Notes: generated by a model not told the origin, from the letters alone. Shown: positions 37,463 through 49,282, counted from the first letter of the stretch. The stretch is 64,000 nucleotides of DNA from Nitrospira sp. (GCA_022843785.1 JALHMZ010000005.1:1-64000), one strand, 5' to 3'. Translations and numbers: made by a program.

Positions 37463-38885
37463 CGGGCTTGTCCTCGATGATGATCCCCTGAGAGGCAAGA
37501 AACTTCCTGATTTCATCAGCTCGCTTGAAGTCTTTTGCTTTCTTCGCCGCTGTACGCTCATCCACCATCTTCTGGACTTCAAGATCGGAACTGAATCCAA
37601 CTTCTCCGCCAACATTCTTTCGCATGGGCAGATTGAACTGCCACCTATCCAATTGGAACAAGCCGAACACCTTGCCGAGGGATCTGAACTCTTCCCTTGC
37701 TTCCTTCATCACCTCTGTTGATATTCCTTTCCGGATCAACGTATTGATTTCGCCGCGTAACTGCTGAAACGCAGCCAAGGCCACAGGTGTACTAAAATCA
37801 TCATCCATACCTATATTGAAAGTCCGTTTGGCAAAACCAATTGCGAGCTGGAGATCCCCGTCAGTGTCTGGCGAACCCTGCCCCGCCTCCGACAACCGAT
37901 TAAACAGATCATAAAATCCATCTAACGCCTGCTTCGCCTCTCTCAATGCTTGATCTGAAAAATCGAGCGGCCCATGGTAATGGGTTGAGAGCAGAAAGTA
38001 GCGAAGTATCTCGCCCGTAACCTCTTCCGACCACTCTGACTTTTCAAATATGTCCCGAATAGTAAAGAAGTTCCCCAGCGACTTGGACATCTTCTCTTTA
38101 TTGATCTGCACAAAGCCGTTGTGAATCCAATATCGCGCGAATTCTTTTCCTGTCGCGCCGCAGGACTGCGCGATCTCGTTTTCGTGATGCGGGAAGATCA
38201 GATCCATCCCTCCACCATGGATGTCGAAGGTTTCGCCGAGATGTTTCATTGACATCGCAGAGCATTCGATGTGCCAGCCGGGACGTCCCTGCCCCCACGG
38301 ACTCGGCCACGCAGGCTCGCCTGGCTTGGCGCTTTTCCAGAGCGCGAAATCCATCGGATCGCGCTTGCGCTCATCGACATCCACGCGCGCCCCTGCCTGC
38401 AGATCGTCCAGTCGGCGCTTGGAGAGCCGGCCATAACCAGAATATTGAGGGACCGCAAAGTAGACATCCCCGTTCACTTGATATGCGAGGCCTTTGGCGA
38501 TCAACGTTTCGGTCAACCGTACGATTTCGGCCATGTGCTCGGTGGCTTTGGGTTCGATCGAGGCCGGCCGTACGCCCAGCTTTCCCATGTCATCATGATA
38601 GGCTTGAATGAACTTGGCCGTGATCTGGTCGCAACTCACACCTTGCTCATTCGCCCGCTTGATAATCTTATCGTCAACGTCGGTGAAGTTTTTCACAAAC
38701 TCGACACAATACCCTGAGTGTTCGAGATACCGGCGAATCACATCGAACACCAGCGCGCTCCTGGCATGGCCGATATGGCAATAGTCATAGACCGTAACCC
38801 CGCAGACATACATCCGCACGGTCTTGGGCACCAGCGGTTCAAACGGTTCCTTCTTGCCTGTGAGGGTGTTGTAGATCCTGAGCAT
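37437..38885 (-). CDS. cysS: Cysteinyl-tRNA synthetase
   Basis: MLRIYNTLTGKKEPFEPL...MYVCGVTVYDYCHIGHARS; HNGFVQINKEKMSKSLGNFFTIRD; start reset to 38885. Confidence 0.97.
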   Translation of the reverse strand: MLRIYNTLTGKKEPFEPLVPKTVRMYVCGVTVYDYCHIGHARSALVFDVIRRYLEHSGYCVEFVKNFTDVDDKIIKRANEQGVSCDQITAKFIQAYHDDMGKLGVRPASIEPKATEHMAEIVRLTETLIAKGLAYQVNGDVYFAVPQYSGYGRLSKRRLDDLQAGARVDVDERKRDPMDFALWKSAKPGEPAWPSPWGQGRPGWHIECSAMSMKHLGETFDIHGGGMDLIFPHHENEIAQSCGATGKEFARYWIHNGFVQINKEKMSKSLGNFFTIRDIFEKSEWSEEVTGEILRYFLLSTHYHGPLDFSDQALREAKQALDGFYDLFNRLSEAGQGSPDTDGDLQLAIGFAKRTFNIGMDDDFSTPVALAAFQQLRGEINTLIRKGISTEVMKEAREEFRSLGKVFGLFQLDRWQFNLPMRKNVGGEVGFSSDLEVQKMVDERTAAKKAKDFKRADEIRKFLASQGIIIEDKPDGTSRWKR

Positions 38886-38896
38886 CGAAGTGGCCA

Positions 38897-39535
38897 CTAT
38901 TGCGGAGTTGGGCTGTGTCTCGGCCAATGCGACCAGAGAAAATATCCCAGCGCGATCGCCAGGAACAGCCCGATGACAATATCGAATTGATGAAAGTAAT
39001 CCCGAAGATGCTCCCACTGCTCTCCCATCTTCACCCCGATATAGGCCAGAAGATAGCACCAGGGCAGCGCGCCGATGAAGGTGAGGAGCACAAACCGGGG
39101 AAAATTCATTCGCGCAATTCCCGCTGGTAAGGAGATGAAGGTCCGCACCACCGGCAACATCCGGCCGAAGAACACCGCCGCTTCGCCGTATTTCAAAAAC
39201 CACCGATCGGCAATATCGAGGTCATGATGCGACACCAAAACATAGGGCCCATAGCGTTCCACAAGCGGTCGCCCGCCCCAGACACCCGCATAGTACGCGG
39301 CAATCGACCCGATCACGTTGCCGACCGCGCCGGCCAGAGTCACCCCCAGCAGGGTGAACTGTCCAGTCGTCACGAGGTACCCGGAGAAAGGCATGATGAT
39401 CTCGCTCGGCAAGGGAATACAGGCGCTTTCAACCGCCATGGTAAACACAATGCCGCCATAACCGAACCTGGAAATACAGGCAATGACGAATCGGCTCAGT
39501 TCGCTGATGATGCTTTCGATGAATCCAGCGATCAC
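38897..39535 (-). CDS. DedA family membrane protein
   Basis: ESACIPLPSEIIMPFSGYL; FFGRMLPVVRTFISLPAGIARMNFPRFV. Confidence 0.93.
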   Translation of the reverse strand: MIAGFIESIISELSRFVIACISRFGYGGIVFTMAVESACIPLPSEIIMPFSGYLVTTGQFTLLGVTLAGAVGNVIGSIAAYYAGVWGGRPLVERYGPYVLVSHHDLDIADRWFLKYGEAAVFFGRMLPVVRTFISLPAGIARMNFPRFVLLTFIGALPWCYLLAYIGVKMGEQWEHLRDYFHQFDIVIGLFLAIALGYFLWSHWPRHSPTPQ

Positions 39536-39539
39536 GGGT

Positions 39540-40343
39540 TCAGCTCCTCCGTTTGACGGATGATCGTGGAGGAGAACTCTGCCGATGGGAACCCTGTGTG
39601 ACGCTCGGCTCCCACGCGCGAAACTGATCGAGCACTCCGTGGTGGGTGCTGTCGAGACGGATGGGCGTGATGGAGACCAGGCCCTCTTCGATGGCCTCAT
39701 GGTCCGCATCCTTGCTGCGGCTCCACGAGATGCGCTTCCCGGCGATCCAATAGTACTTGCGTCCGTGAGGATCAAGCTTTTCGATAATCGGATTGTGAAA
39801 GCGGCGGCGGCTGAGGCAGGTCACGCGCACGCCCGCGATCGCCCGTCGTGGCCGATCCGGAATGTTGACGTTCAACAGTGTTTCCTCGGGCAAACCTTGA
39901 TCAAGCACCAGCCGGGCCACACGCGCAGCATACGTCGCGCCGACGGCAAAGCGAAAATCCTCCGCCCCCTCCTGGGACACGGCCACTGACGGCACACCCA
40001 GGATCGTCCCTTCCATCGCCGCGGAAACAGTTCCTGAATACAGCACGTCATCTCCAAGGTTGACGCCCTTGTTGATACCAGATACCAGAATGGACGGCGC
40101 GTTCGGCATGATTTTAAGCAGCGCCAGATTGACACAATCCACCGGCGTCCCATTCACCGAGAAAGTGCGTGGCGCAAGACGATGGACCCGCAACGGTTTG
40201 TGCAATGTCACCGCATGCGCCACCGCCGTGCGCTCTCGGTCCGGAGCCACCATCCACACTTCACCGATGGCAGAAAGCGCCTTGGCCAGGGCTTGGATCC
40301 CCGGCGACTGAATGCCGTCATCGTTGGTGACGAGGATCCGCAT
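39540..40343 (-). CDS. surE: 5'/3'-nucleotidase SurE
   Basis: MRILVTNDDGIQSPGIQALAKAL; VSGINKGVNLGDDVLYSGTVSAAMEG. Confidence 0.97.
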   Translation of the reverse strand: MRILVTNDDGIQSPGIQALAKALSAIGEVWMVAPDRERTAVAHAVTLHKPLRVHRLAPRTFSVNGTPVDCVNLALLKIMPNAPSILVSGINKGVNLGDDVLYSGTVSAAMEGTILGVPSVAVSQEGAEDFRFAVGATYAARVARLVLDQGLPEETLLNVNIPDRPRRAIAGVRVTCLSRRRFHNPIIEKLDPHGRKYYWIAGKRISWSRSKDADHEAIEEGLVSITPIRLDSTHHGVLDQFRAWEPSVTQGSHRQSSPPRSSVKRRS

Positions 40344-40357
40344 GACTCACTCGCAAC

Positions 40358-40380
40358 AAAAAAAGCTGCGCGAGGCAGCT
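40358..40380 (-). terminator. Intrinsic terminator between tRNA-Pro and surE
   Basis: Minus strand AGCTGC-CTCGC-GCAGCT followed by TTTTTTTG; ends about 15 nt before the surE start. Confidence 0.7.
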
Positions 40381-40391
40381 CCTAAAAACCG

Positions 40392-40465
40392 GTGAGGGGT
40401 AAGGCGTAAGGGGTGAACAGTCTGTTCTCCTACCCCAATACTACGCCAGATGCCTTACCCTTCAT
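40392..40465. repeat. Imperfect palindromic (REP-like) element
   Basis: Arms GTGAGGGGTAAGGCGTAAGGGGT (40392-40414) and ACGCCAGATGCCTTACCCTTCAT (40443-40465), 17 of 23 pairing; perfect inner GAACAG-T-CTGTTC at 40415-40427. Confidence 0.6.
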
Positions 40466-40479
40466 GGCTCACTTCAATT

Positions 40480-40556
40480 TGGTCGGGGCGGCGGGATTTG
40501 AACCCACGACCACTCGCACCCCAAGCGAGTACGCTACCGGGCTGCGCTACGCCCCG
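40480..40556 (-). tRNA. tRNA-Pro (anticodon GGG), CCA encoded
   Basis: Minus strand CGGGGCGTAGCGCAGCCCGGTAGCGTACTCGCTTGGGGTGCGAGTGGTCGTGGGTTCAAATCCCGCCGCCCCGACCA folds as a cloverleaf; anticodon loop TTGGGGT. Confidence 0.97.
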
Positions 40557-40632
40557 ACTCGGTTCTGATTTCACAGCTGGCGGTATTGTCCCTTGCAGAG
40601 CCTTGGAAAGGCAATGGGGCAAACCTGTTCTC

Positions 40633-40983
40633 CTACCGCATATGCGTGTCGATGATTTTCAAAATGGCCTGAAGATCGCCTCTCAGTTTCTTGGCCATCT
40701 CCTTCGGCCGCAATAGCCGGGAAGACGCTCGTCCGCGCCTCACCCAATATCGCTTCACGCCTTCCAGCGTATGCCCTTCATCATAGAGCATGCGCTTGAT
40801 CTCCAATGCTGTTTCGATATCCCGCTGGACATAGAGTCGCTGATTTCCACGGCTTTTCTTGGGTTTCAGAAAACTGAACTGCGACTCCCAGAAACGAAGC
40901 ACATAGGCGGGAAGTTCGGTCAGCTGGCTGACTTCCCCGATTTTATAGAAAACCTTGCTACCCAGCCTGGGTGCAATTCCCAT
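40633..40983 (-). CDS. MerR family transcriptional regulator
   Basis: [40 protein letters not shown]. Confidence 0.93.
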   Translation of the reverse strand: MGIAPRLGSKVFYKIGEVSQLTELPAYVLRFWESQFSFLKPKKSRGNQRLYVQRDIETALEIKRMLYDEGHTLEGVKRYWVRRGRASSRLLRPKEMAKKLRGDLQAILKIIDTHMR

Positions 40984-41028
40984 GACCGGTCCTCATAGTG
41001 CAGTCAATGACGTGGGTGCAGCAACCTG

Positions 41029-41304
41029 CTAAGAATTGACGTACTTCTTGAAAACCTGGCTTGGCCGAAACGTAACCACGCGACGGGGCGTAATGCCGAT
41101 TTCCTCTCCGGTTCGAGGATTGCGGCCCTTACGGGCACCCTTGCTCCGTACGACAAAATTTCCGAATCCCGCAATCTTGACCGATTCTCCCTTCTGCAAA
41201 ACGGACTTCAACATATTCAGTACAAGTTCGACAATATCGGCGGCTTCATTTTTCGAAATACCGACTTGCTTGAAGATTTCGTTCGCGATATCGGCCTTCC
41301 TCAT
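41029..41304 (-). CDS. ihfA: Integration host factor alpha / HU-family protein
   Basis: MRKADIANEIFKQVGISKNEAADIVELVL...KIAGFGNFVVRSKGARKGRNPRTGEEIGITPRRVVTFRPSQVFK. Confidence 0.93.
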   Translation of the reverse strand: MRKADIANEIFKQVGISKNEAADIVELVLNMLKSVLQKGESVKIAGFGNFVVRSKGARKGRNPRTGEEIGITPRRVVTFRPSQVFKKYVNS

Positions 41305-41443
41305 GCGATCCCCCCTACGCTCTCACCGGCCAGTATGGCGCCCATCCAAAGCCCCTCTATCTTGGAGCACCGAGTTTTGCTTAAGTTACGTGAGGTTATG
41401 AATCCTGTCAAGAATAAATTGGGCCGATCCTGGCCGCATGCAG

Positions 41444-43093
41444 CTATTTTTTTGTGAGCAATTTGTACTCGATACTGTCTGCAAGGGCCTGCCAGGTGGC
41501 CTCGATGATGTTCTCTGAGACTCCGACCGTGCCCCACTTATCTTTGTGATCTCCCGATTCGATCAGAACACGGACCTTGGATTCAGTGCCTTTATTGGCC
41601 GCCAGCACACGTACTTTATAATCGAGGAGTTTGACTTCCTTGAGCTGCGGATAGAATTGTTCCAAGGACTTACGCAGGGCATGGTCCAGCGCATTGACCG
41701 GCCCGGCTCCTACGGCAGCCGTATGTTCCACCGCATCGCCGACCTTGACCATGACGGTCGCTTCCGATAGCGGGGCGCCGTTGTCCTGCTTCTTTTCGAC
41801 GATAACGCGAAACCCCAGGAGTTGAAAGGCGGGCCTATGGCTCCCCATCGCTTTCCGCATGAGCAACTCAAACGATCCCTCCGCTCCTTCAAACTGATAC
41901 CCCTGGCTCTCACGCTCTTTGAGGGTTTCGATGAGCTCATGCACCTTGGAATGGTCTTTTGACAACTTGATGCCGAAGGCCTCGATCTTGTCCAAGAGAC
42001 CGCTGCGCCCTGCGTAATCGGACACCAACACACGCTGGCGGTTGCCGACCTTCGCCGGATCGACATGTTCATAGGTGGCCGGGTTCTTCAGCACGGCATG
42101 GATATGCACCCCACCTTTGTGCGCGAAGGCTGAATCGCCGACGTACGGCTGATGCTTATTCGGCATGAGATTGGCGATTTCAGTCACGAATCCTGACACC
42201 TCTTTCAAGTGGCTCAAGCGGTCCGTCAGCGCCGGCCGTTTCATCTTCAACTCCAGATTGGGAACGATCGAACAGAGATTTGCATTGCCGCACCGTTCCC
42301 CGATGCCGTTGATTGTCCCCTGCACTTGCACGATGCCCGTCTCGATGGCCACCAAAGAGTTTGCCACCGCCATATCACAATCGTTATGGGCATGGATCCC
42401 CAACGGCACCCGGCACTCACGCTGTACGATCTCACAGATGGTACGGATCTCCCAGGGCATCGTGCCGCCGTTGGTATCGCAGAGAATCACCCGTTCCGCC
42501 CCGGCTTCGACCGCCTTGCGGATGGTGTTGAGGGCATAGTCCGGATTCGTTTTATAGCCGTCGAAGAAATGTTCGGCATCATAAAATACCCGGCGGCCCT
42601 TACTGCGCAGGTGGGCGACGGAATCGCCGATCAATTCAAGATTGGTAGCCAACGAGATGCCCAGCGCATCGGTGACGTGCAAGGACCACGTCTTTCCAAA
42701 CAATGTGATCGTCTTCGTGTCAGCCGCGAGCAGCGCCTGAAGATTAGGGTCCTTGCCGACGGAATGGCTGGCTCTCCTCGTCGATCCGAACGCAATGACG
42801 GTGGCATGCTTCAGTGGAATGGTTTTGATGATTCTGAAAAATTCGATGTCTTTGGGATTCGCTCCGGGCCAGCCGCCTTCGATGAAATGGACGCCCAATT
42901 CATCCAGCTTCTGCGCGACACGAACCTTGTCCTCTACTGAAAAACTGACATCCTCGGCCTGCGCGCCGTCCCGCAGGGTCGTATCGTAGATTTCCAATGC
43001 CGCCGCCCGATCGGCCGGCAGGTTCGGGGGAGAAGACGGATGGGGTGGATGATCGGGACGAGGAGCGCGAGATGGTGCGGTTTTTCGAGCCAT
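41444..43093 (-). CDS. cimA: (R)-citramalate synthase
   Basis: LEIYDTTLRDGAQAEDVSFSVEDKVRVAQKLDELGVHFIEGGWPGANPKD and C-terminal LeuA-like regulatory domain; start placed at 43093. Confidence 0.93.
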   Translation of the reverse strand: MARKTAPSRAPRPDHPPHPSSPPNLPADRAAALEIYDTTLRDGAQAEDVSFSVEDKVRVAQKLDELGVHFIEGGWPGANPKDIEFFRIIKTIPLKHATVIAFGSTRRASHSVGKDPNLQALLAADTKTITLFGKTWSLHVTDALGISLATNLELIGDSVAHLRSKGRRVFYDAEHFFDGYKTNPDYALNTIRKAVEAGAERVILCDTNGGTMPWEIRTICEIVQRECRVPLGIHAHNDCDMAVANSLVAIETGIVQVQGTINGIGERCGNANLCSIVPNLELKMKRPALTDRLSHLKEVSGFVTEIANLMPNKHQPYVGDSAFAHKGGVHIHAVLKNPATYEHVDPAKVGNRQRVLVSDYAGRSGLLDKIEAFGIKLSKDHSKVHELIETLKERESQGYQFEGAEGSFELLMRKAMGSHRPAFQLLGFRVIVEKKQDNGAPLSEATVMVKVGDAVEHTAAVGAGPVNALDHALRKSLEQFYPQLKEVKLLDYKVRVLAANKGTESKVRVLIESGDHKDKWGTVGVSENIIEATWQALADSIEYKLLTKK

Positions 43094-43172
43094 GGGGGGA
43101 GAGGGTACCAGGTGAACTGTCAATCTGTCGAGACTCACTTCACGCGCGTGACCGACTTCGGATGCCAAGCGC

Positions 43173-44399
43173 CTATCTCTGATCGAGGCCGAATGCCGAA
43201 TGCAGGGAGCGCATGGCCAGCTCAAGGTACTTTTCGTCGATCACGCAGGAGATTTTGATCTCCGATGTGCTGATCATCATGATATTGACCCCCTCGCGCG
43301 CGAGCACCTCGAACATTTTTGCCGCAACTCCCGAATGGGACCGCATCCCCACTCCGATGAGCGAGACCTTTGCGATCGCTTCGGTCACCGACACTGATTT
43401 GGCGTCGATGTCCTTGGCCACGGCTTGAATGATCGGCACAGCCTTCTTGAGATCCGCCCGTGGCACCGTGAATGACAGGTCCGTCATGGCCGCCTGACTG
43501 ACATTCTGAATGATCATGTCGACATTGATATGGGCCTCCGCCACAGTCCCGAAAATCCGCGCGGCGACACCCGGCTTATCCGGCACGCCGACGATCGTGA
43601 TCTTCGCCTGATTGCGGTCTCCTGTGACCCCGGCCACTGCCGCCGCTTCCATGTCCGTATCTTCCTTCGTCACGAGGGTTCCCTTTCCTTCTTTGAAGCT
43701 CGAATTCACCTCCACCGGCACACTGAACTTGGCTGCAAATTCGACCGATCTGGTCTGCAGCACTTTGGCCCCGAGGCTGGCCATTTCGAGCATCTCTTCG
43801 TAGGAGATTTTATCGATCCGTCTCGCTGCCGGTACGATATTGGGGTCCGCCGTATAGACACCATCGACGTCGGTGAAGATCACGCAGCGGTCCGCTTTCA
43901 ACGCCGCGGCCAGCGCGACCGCGGACAGATCCGACCCTCCGCGGCCGAGCGTCGTCACATCAGACTGTTCGTTGATCCCTTGGAAACCCGCCACAACAGG
44001 GATCACATCCTCCTCAAGCGCCTCGCGAATCCGATCCGCTGTCACCCGCGCAATACGGGCATTGGTATGTGCACTATCGGTAATGATGCCGACTTGCCGG
44101 CCCGTATAGGACCGCGCATTGATCCCCCGCCCGCGCAGTTCCATCGCCAGCAGGGCAATCGTGACCCGCTCTCCGGTCGACAGCAGCATGTCCAGCTCCC
44201 GCTCATCCGGAACCGGTGTCGCCTCATGCGCCAACTTGAGTAAGCGATCTGTTTCGCCGCTCATGGCGGACAGCACCACCACGATCCGATGCCCCTCGCG
44301 CTGAGCCCGGACGACCCGATCAGCGACCCGGTGAATCCGCTCAATCGATCCAACCGACGTGCCTCCATATTTTTGGACAATCAGAGCCACCGGCTTCAC
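43173..44399 (-). CDS. lysC: Aspartate kinase
   Basis: [48 protein letters not shown]; two ACT regions; GTG start in a 4-bp overlap with apgM. Confidence 0.96.
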   Translation of the reverse strand: MKPVALIVQKYGGTSVGSIERIHRVADRVVRAQREGHRIVVVLSAMSGETDRLLKLAHEATPVPDERELDMLLSTGERVTIALLAMELRGRGINARSYTGRQVGIITDSAHTNARIARVTADRIREALEEDVIPVVAGFQGINEQSDVTTLGRGGSDLSAVALAAALKADRCVIFTDVDGVYTADPNIVPAARRIDKISYEEMLEMASLGAKVLQTRSVEFAAKFSVPVEVNSSFKEGKGTLVTKEDTDMEAAAVAGVTGDRNQAKITIVGVPDKPGVAARIFGTVAEAHINVDMIIQNVSQAAMTDLSFTVPRADLKKAVPIIQAVAKDIDAKSVSVTEAIAKVSLIGVGMRSHSGVAAKMFEVLAREGVNIMMISTSEIKISCVIDEKYLELAMRSLHSAFGLDQR

Positions 44400-45607
44400 C
44401 CGTTCGAAAAGAGCTTGTTGATGAACTTGGTCGCATCGCGGGGAGGCGTCTCTGTAGCCTGGGCATCGGACTCGGTAAACCGCCGGCCGGCCGGTGCTGA
44501 TCCTTTGCCATCTCCTTCTCCAAAAACATAGAAGGCAGGACCTTGCGACGCATCGCCATGATCGCATATGACCAGATAACGGTAGGGCCCCTGTTTGGCC
44601 AATCCATCGATCACGGGCCCGACGAGATCTCGATCGAACGCTTCGATGCCGCGAACCTTCGCGTTGGGATCGGAGCTGTGAACCACCTCGTCCGCCAGCC
44701 CGGTATGCACATAGACAAAATCTTTCTTGGCGCACTCCGCCAACGCCAGGGTTGCCTTCGCGCGGAGGTCTCCTGCTGCAAGCCGATCAGGATCCACCGC
44801 ATCGAGGCCGGCACAAATCCCGGCACCCCGCTGCACATCGCTCGTGGCCACAACCGCACCTTTGATACGGTATTTGTCCGTCAGGCTCGGCCACATGACG
44901 GCACGCCCTTCACCCCACAGCCACACACAGTTCGCCGGTTTCTTGCCTGCCGCTACCCGTTCGTCGTTCACGGGATGATCTCGCAAAATTAGGTGTGCCG
45001 CGTCCATGAGCTTCCGAAGAATATCGGCGCCATCACCAGCAGGCAAAGCATCTGCAATAGACCGGCCAAGTACCGTCTTGGGATCGACACAGACCGCCCG
45101 TGACTTCCCATTAACCCATACCATGAGATGGCGATGGCCCGCTCCAGGATAAAACTGGATGGTCTCAGACCCAAGCTGCTCATTGATCGCCTCGATCAAT
45201 TCGCGGGCCTCTTCCGTGTCGATCAATCCGGCCGTGGCATCGTCCAATATCACATGGTGGCCCAATTTTTTGATCTCGCCGCCGGTCTTCCCGCCTTCCG
45301 GCCTCACAGTCACCATCGTGCACCGGTATGCAACATCATGTTCCGTGACGGAGACTCCCAAGCTGGCCGCTTCAAGCGGACCTGGCCCTTGATAATATTT
45401 CTTGGGGTCATAGCCAAGAATCGCCGTACTGCTCAATCCGCTTCTATAGAGTAGACCGTCAGCGGGGATGACAAGCCGTCCAAGCTCTCCACTCTGGGCC
45501 AGCCGGTCGAGATGGGGGGTTGAAGAAGCCTGAAGTGGTGTGCGGCCGCCCAGTTCTTGACGAGGCTGATCAGCCATTCCACCGGCATGCAGGATCACGT
45601 ATTTCAT
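44396..45607 (-). CDS. Cofactor-independent phosphoglycerate mutase (ApgM) homologue; proposed homoserine kinase
   Basis: [28 protein letters not shown]...HVDLRAK-like [37 protein letters not shown]...VICDHGD; between thrC and lysC. Confidence 0.9.
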   Translation of the reverse strand: MKYVILHAGGMADQPRQELGGRTPLQASSTPHLDRLAQSGELGRLVIPADGLLYRSGLSSTAILGYDPKKYYQGPGPLEAASLGVSVTEHDVAYRCTMVTVRPEGGKTGGEIKKLGHHVILDDATAGLIDTEEARELIEAINEQLGSETIQFYPGAGHRHLMVWVNGKSRAVCVDPKTVLGRSIADALPAGDGADILRKLMDAAHLILRDHPVNDERVAAGKKPANCVWLWGEGRAVMWPSLTDKYRIKGAVVATSDVQRGAGICAGLDAVDPDRLAAGDLRAKATLALAECAKKDFVYVHTGLADEVVHSSDPNAKVRGIEAFDRDLVGPVIDGLAKQGPYRYLVICDHGDASQGPAFYVFGEGDGKGSAPAGRRFTESDAQATETPPRDATKFINKLFSNG

Positions 45608-45623
45608 CTCGTCAATACCACAC

Positions 45624-46682
45624 TCACATGCGCAACAATCTGGCGACATCTTCACGTGTCGCCTTGACGGTCAACGGTTGTTTCGACACACTGATCGCAG
45701 TATCGGCATCTTTCAAGCCGTGCCCGGTCAAGGTACATACCACTGTGTCGCCTTCTCGCAACATCCCGGCCCGATGCAATTTGGCCACCCCTGCGACTGA
45801 TGCAGCGGACGCCGGCTCGCAAAAGACCCCCTCGGTGGCGGCCACTGCCGTATAGGCCTGGAGGATCTCTTCATCGGTCACCATATCAATCGCGCCGGAA
45901 GATTCTTCGACTGCCCTCAGCGCCGCCGACCAGCTGGCCGGGTTTCCGATGCGAATCGCCGTCGCAACCGTCTGTGGCTCCTCCACGATCTTTCCCAACA
46001 CAATCGGAGCCGCTCCGGCAGCCTGAAATCCCATCATACGCGGACGTTTCGTCGTTTGGCTCGCCGCGAGATATTCTTGATACCCTTTCCAGTAGGCCGT
46101 AATGTTCCCCGCATTGCCCACCGGCAGCACATGGAACGTCGGCGCGTCGCCGAGTTGATCGCACACTTCGAACGCGGCCGTTTTCTGGCCTTCGATCCGG
46201 AATGGATTCAGAGAATTCACCAGCTCAATATGATGGGTGGCTGAAAGATCCTTGACGAGCGTAAGCGCCTGATCAAAGTTCCCTTGGATTTGAATCACCG
46301 TGGCTTGATGCATCATCGCCTGGGAAAGCTTTCCCATCGCAATTTTTCCGGCGGGAATCAGCACATAGACGGCCAACCCCGCGCGGGCGCCATAGGCGGC
46401 GGCAGCAGCGGATGTGTTGCCGGTCGAGGCGCACATCACAGCCCGCGCGCCTTGTTCGACCGCCTTCGAGATTGCCATGGTCATGCCGCGGTCTTTAAAC
46501 GAGCCGGTCGGATTCATGCCCTCGAATTTGAGGTGCAGGTCGACCCCGGGTGCAATCGCCTTAGCCAGTCGCGACGCGCGAATGAGCGGCGTATTGCCTT
46601 CCGCCAAGCTGATAACCGGCGTCTTCTCCGAGACCGGAAGAAACTTGCGATACTCTTCAATGATGCCGCGCCAGCGATTCAT
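45624..46682 (-). CDS. thrC: Threonine synthase
   Basis: [19 protein letters not shown]...[53 protein letters not shown]. Confidence 0.97.
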   Translation of the reverse strand: MNRWRGIIEEYRKFLPVSEKTPVISLAEGNTPLIRASRLAKAIAPGVDLHLKFEGMNPTGSFKDRGMTMAISKAVEQGARAVMCASTGNTSAAAAAYGARAGLAVYVLIPAGKIAMGKLSQAMMHQATVIQIQGNFDQALTLVKDLSATHHIELVNSLNPFRIEGQKTAAFEVCDQLGDAPTFHVLPVGNAGNITAYWKGYQEYLAASQTTKRPRMMGFQAAGAAPIVLGKIVEEPQTVATAIRIGNPASWSAALRAVEESSGAIDMVTDEEILQAYTAVAATEGVFCEPASAASVAGVAKLHRAGMLREGDTVVCTLTGHGLKDADTAISVSKQPLTVKATREDVARLLRM

Positions 46683-46698
46683 CCGATCACTTGTCCAT

Positions 46699-48012
46699 TC
46701 ACTCGTCTCGGCCTTCTACCCGAATAAGCGTCGTGGGTTCAGACACGAAGGCTTTGCGGTTGATGTCACGAAGCGCCGTTTGCACATCGCGCTCCTTGGC
46801 CATGTGCGTCTTGATCACCACCGGCACCGTTTGCCCTTCCCGGCGGCCCTGCTGCAACATCGACGAAATACTGATGCCGCAGCGGCCCAGTTCACCGGCA
46901 ATCTGCGCCAAGACACCGGGACGATCGACGACCATGAATCGCAGATAGTAGAGCGAACTGATTTCTTCTATCGGTTTCATACGCAACGGGCGACGCTGAT
47001 CCTGGCGAAACGATGCAACGGGCACTCGGCCGACCGCGCCCTTGAGCAGATTACGGCCGATGGCGATCACGTCGCTCACCACGGCGCTCCCGGTCGGCAT
47101 CGATCCGGCCCCTCGGCCGTATAACACGACGTCACCGACTGCGTCACCGACCAATTGAATGGCGTTGTAGACATCGTCGACCTGCGCGATGGGCGACACA
47201 GACGGCACCATCGTGGGGTGCACACGGGCATCCACCTCACCATCAACGAGCTTGGCAATACCCAAAAGCTTGATCGTAAAACCGAATTCCTTGGCATACG
47301 CGATATCGGTCGGCGTGATGTGCGTGATCCCTTCGGTATAGATTTCCTTGCAATTGACCGGCGTGCCGTGGGCCAGACTCACGAGAATGGCCAGCTTGTG
47401 CGCCGAATCGATCCCCGCCACGTCGAACGTCGGGTCCGCTTCAGCATATCCGGCTTGCTGTGCATCCTTGAGTACCGAGTCGAAATTCTCTCCCTCGCGG
47501 GTCATCCTCGATAAGATGTAATTCGACGTGCCATTGATGATGCCGTAGATGGATTCGATCGTATTGCCCGCAAGGCCTTCCATCAGCGCCCGAACGACGG
47601 GAATCCCGCCGCCCACGCTGGCTTCGAATCCAACATCCACACCCTGGCGCGACGCAGCCTCAAAAATTTCTTCTCCGTGGAGGGCCAGAAGCGCCTTGTT
47701 CGCCGTGACCACCTGCTTGCCCGCAGCCATCGCCTCCAGAATGACGCGCTTGGCGATGTCGTACCCGCCGATCAATTCAATGACGACGTCGACGGCGGGA
47801 TCGTGAATCACCTGCTTCGCATCGGTCGTTAAGATCCCCGATGGGAGCAGGATTCCGCGATCCCGCGTGATATCCAAATCGGCAATGCGGACCAACTCGA
47901 CCGGCACCCCGACCCGGCGTCGAATGAGCGCCGCATTGTCGAGCAGAACCTTCGCGACGCCGGTGCCCACGGTGCCGAATCCTATGATGCCGACCCCGAT
48001 GCGAGACATCAT
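46699..48012 (-). CDS. hom: Homoserine dehydrogenase
   Basis: [51 protein letters not shown]-terminal ACT. Confidence 0.97.
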   Translation of the reverse strand: MMSRIGVGIIGFGTVGTGVAKVLLDNAALIRRRVGVPVELVRIADLDITRDRGILLPSGILTTDAKQVIHDPAVDVVIELIGGYDIAKRVILEAMAAGKQVVTANKALLALHGEEIFEAASRQGVDVGFEASVGGGIPVVRALMEGLAGNTIESIYGIINGTSNYILSRMTREGENFDSVLKDAQQAGYAEADPTFDVAGIDSAHKLAILVSLAHGTPVNCKEIYTEGITHITPTDIAYAKEFGFTIKLLGIAKLVDGEVDARVHPTMVPSVSPIAQVDDVYNAIQLVGDAVGDVVLYGRGAGSMPTGSAVVSDVIAIGRNLLKGAVGRVPVASFRQDQRRPLRMKPIEEISSLYYLRFMVVDRPGVLAQIAGELGRCGISISSMLQQGRREGQTVPVVIKTHMAKERDVQTALRDINRKAFVSEPTTLIRVEGRDE

Positions 48013-49205
48013 TCTTCCGCTCCGTCGAGTTTGAGCGCTTTGCGGATCCCCCGCACGGCTTGGCGTGTGCGATGCTCATTTTCCACCAATCCGAACCGCA
48101 CATACTCATCACCGCCCTCCCCGAACCCGATCCCGGGAGAGACCGCAACTTTTGCTTCCTTGAGCAGAAGTTTTGAAAATTCAAGGGAGCCCATATGGCG
48201 ATAGGGAAGGGGAATGTGCGCCCACACGAACATCGTGGCCTTCGGCTTCGCCACCTGCCAGCCGATACGATTCAGCCCGCCGACGAGCACGTCGCGCCGT
48301 TTTTGATAGCGCAAGACCGTCTCCTTGACACATTCCTGGGGCCCGTTCAGCGCGATCACGCTGGCGATTTGAATGGGCTGAAAAATACCGTAGTCCAAAT
48401 AGCTCTTGATCTTCGCCAGCGCGCCCACGACCTCGCGATTGCCCACACAGAACCCCACACGCCAACCGGGCATATTATACGCCTTGGAAAGCGTATAGAA
48501 CTCCACGCCGACATCTTTCGCGCCGGGCACTTGAAGAAAGCTCGGCGCTTTGTATCCGTCGAACACCAGATCGGCATAGGCAAGATCGTGAATGACGATA
48601 ACGTTGTGCTCCTTGGCGAAGGCCACGATCTTTTTGAAAAACTCGAGATCCACGACGGCAGTAGTCGGGTTGTGCGGAAAATTGATGACGAGAATTTTCG
48701 GACGCGGAAACGTCTGGCGATAGACACGAGTCAGGTCTTCAAAAAAATCACTGTCCTGGCGCAGCTCAATCCCACGGACTTCGCCGCCCGCGATAATGAA
48801 ACTGTACATGTGGATCGGATAGGTCGGTGTCGGGGTCAACACCACGTCGCCAGGTCCGATCGTGGCTAGCGCCAGATGGGCCAGCCCCTCCTTGGACCCG
48901 ATGGTGACGATGGCTTCTGTCTCAGGGTCCAGATCCACATTGTAATTTCGTTTGTACCACCCGCAGATCGCGTGCCGCAGCTTCGTGATTCCGCGTGAAG
49001 CCGAATAACGATGGTTCTTGCTCTTCCGGGTTGCCTCGATCATCTTCTCGACGATGTGCGGCGGTGTCGGCTGGTCTGGATTCCCCATGCCGAAATCGAT
49101 GATATCGTCGCCGCGCTGCCGAGCTTCAAGCTTGAGCGATTGCACTTGCGCAAAGACATACGGAGGGAGTCGTTTGATTCGATAAAACCCGTCGCCTAGC
49201 CCCAT
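48009..49205 (-). CDS. Class I/II aminotransferase (AlaC-like)
   Basis: [64 protein letters not shown]. Confidence 0.92.
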   Translation of the reverse strand: MGLGDGFYRIKRLPPYVFAQVQSLKLEARQRGDDIIDFGMGNPDQPTPPHIVEKMIEATRKSKNHRYSASRGITKLRHAICGWYKRNYNVDLDPETEAIVTIGSKEGLAHLALATIGPGDVVLTPTPTYPIHMYSFIIAGGEVRGIELRQDSDFFEDLTRVYRQTFPRPKILVINFPHNPTTAVVDLEFFKKIVAFAKEHNVIVIHDLAYADLVFDGYKAPSFLQVPGAKDVGVEFYTLSKAYNMPGWRVGFCVGNREVVGALAKIKSYLDYGIFQPIQIASVIALNGPQECVKETVLRYQKRRDVLVGGLNRIGWQVAKPKATMFVWAHIPLPYRHMGSLEFSKLLLKEAKVAVSPGIGFGEGGDEYVRFGLVENEHRTRQAVRGIRKALKLDGAEE

Positions 49206-49282
49206 GACCCTCCTCTGACGTTCTCGGTGATGCTCAACGTTTTCTCTTGGTCACTTCACGAGAGAGCCGCTGAGAAGGGCCT

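Noticed and set aside
37463-37615. ORF-track N-terminal extension of rlmB (also similar extensions for cysS, dedA, lysC, cimA, truB)
   Set aside because: The extensions overlap neighbouring genes and look like shadow sequence; conserved domain starts support the shorter starts given.
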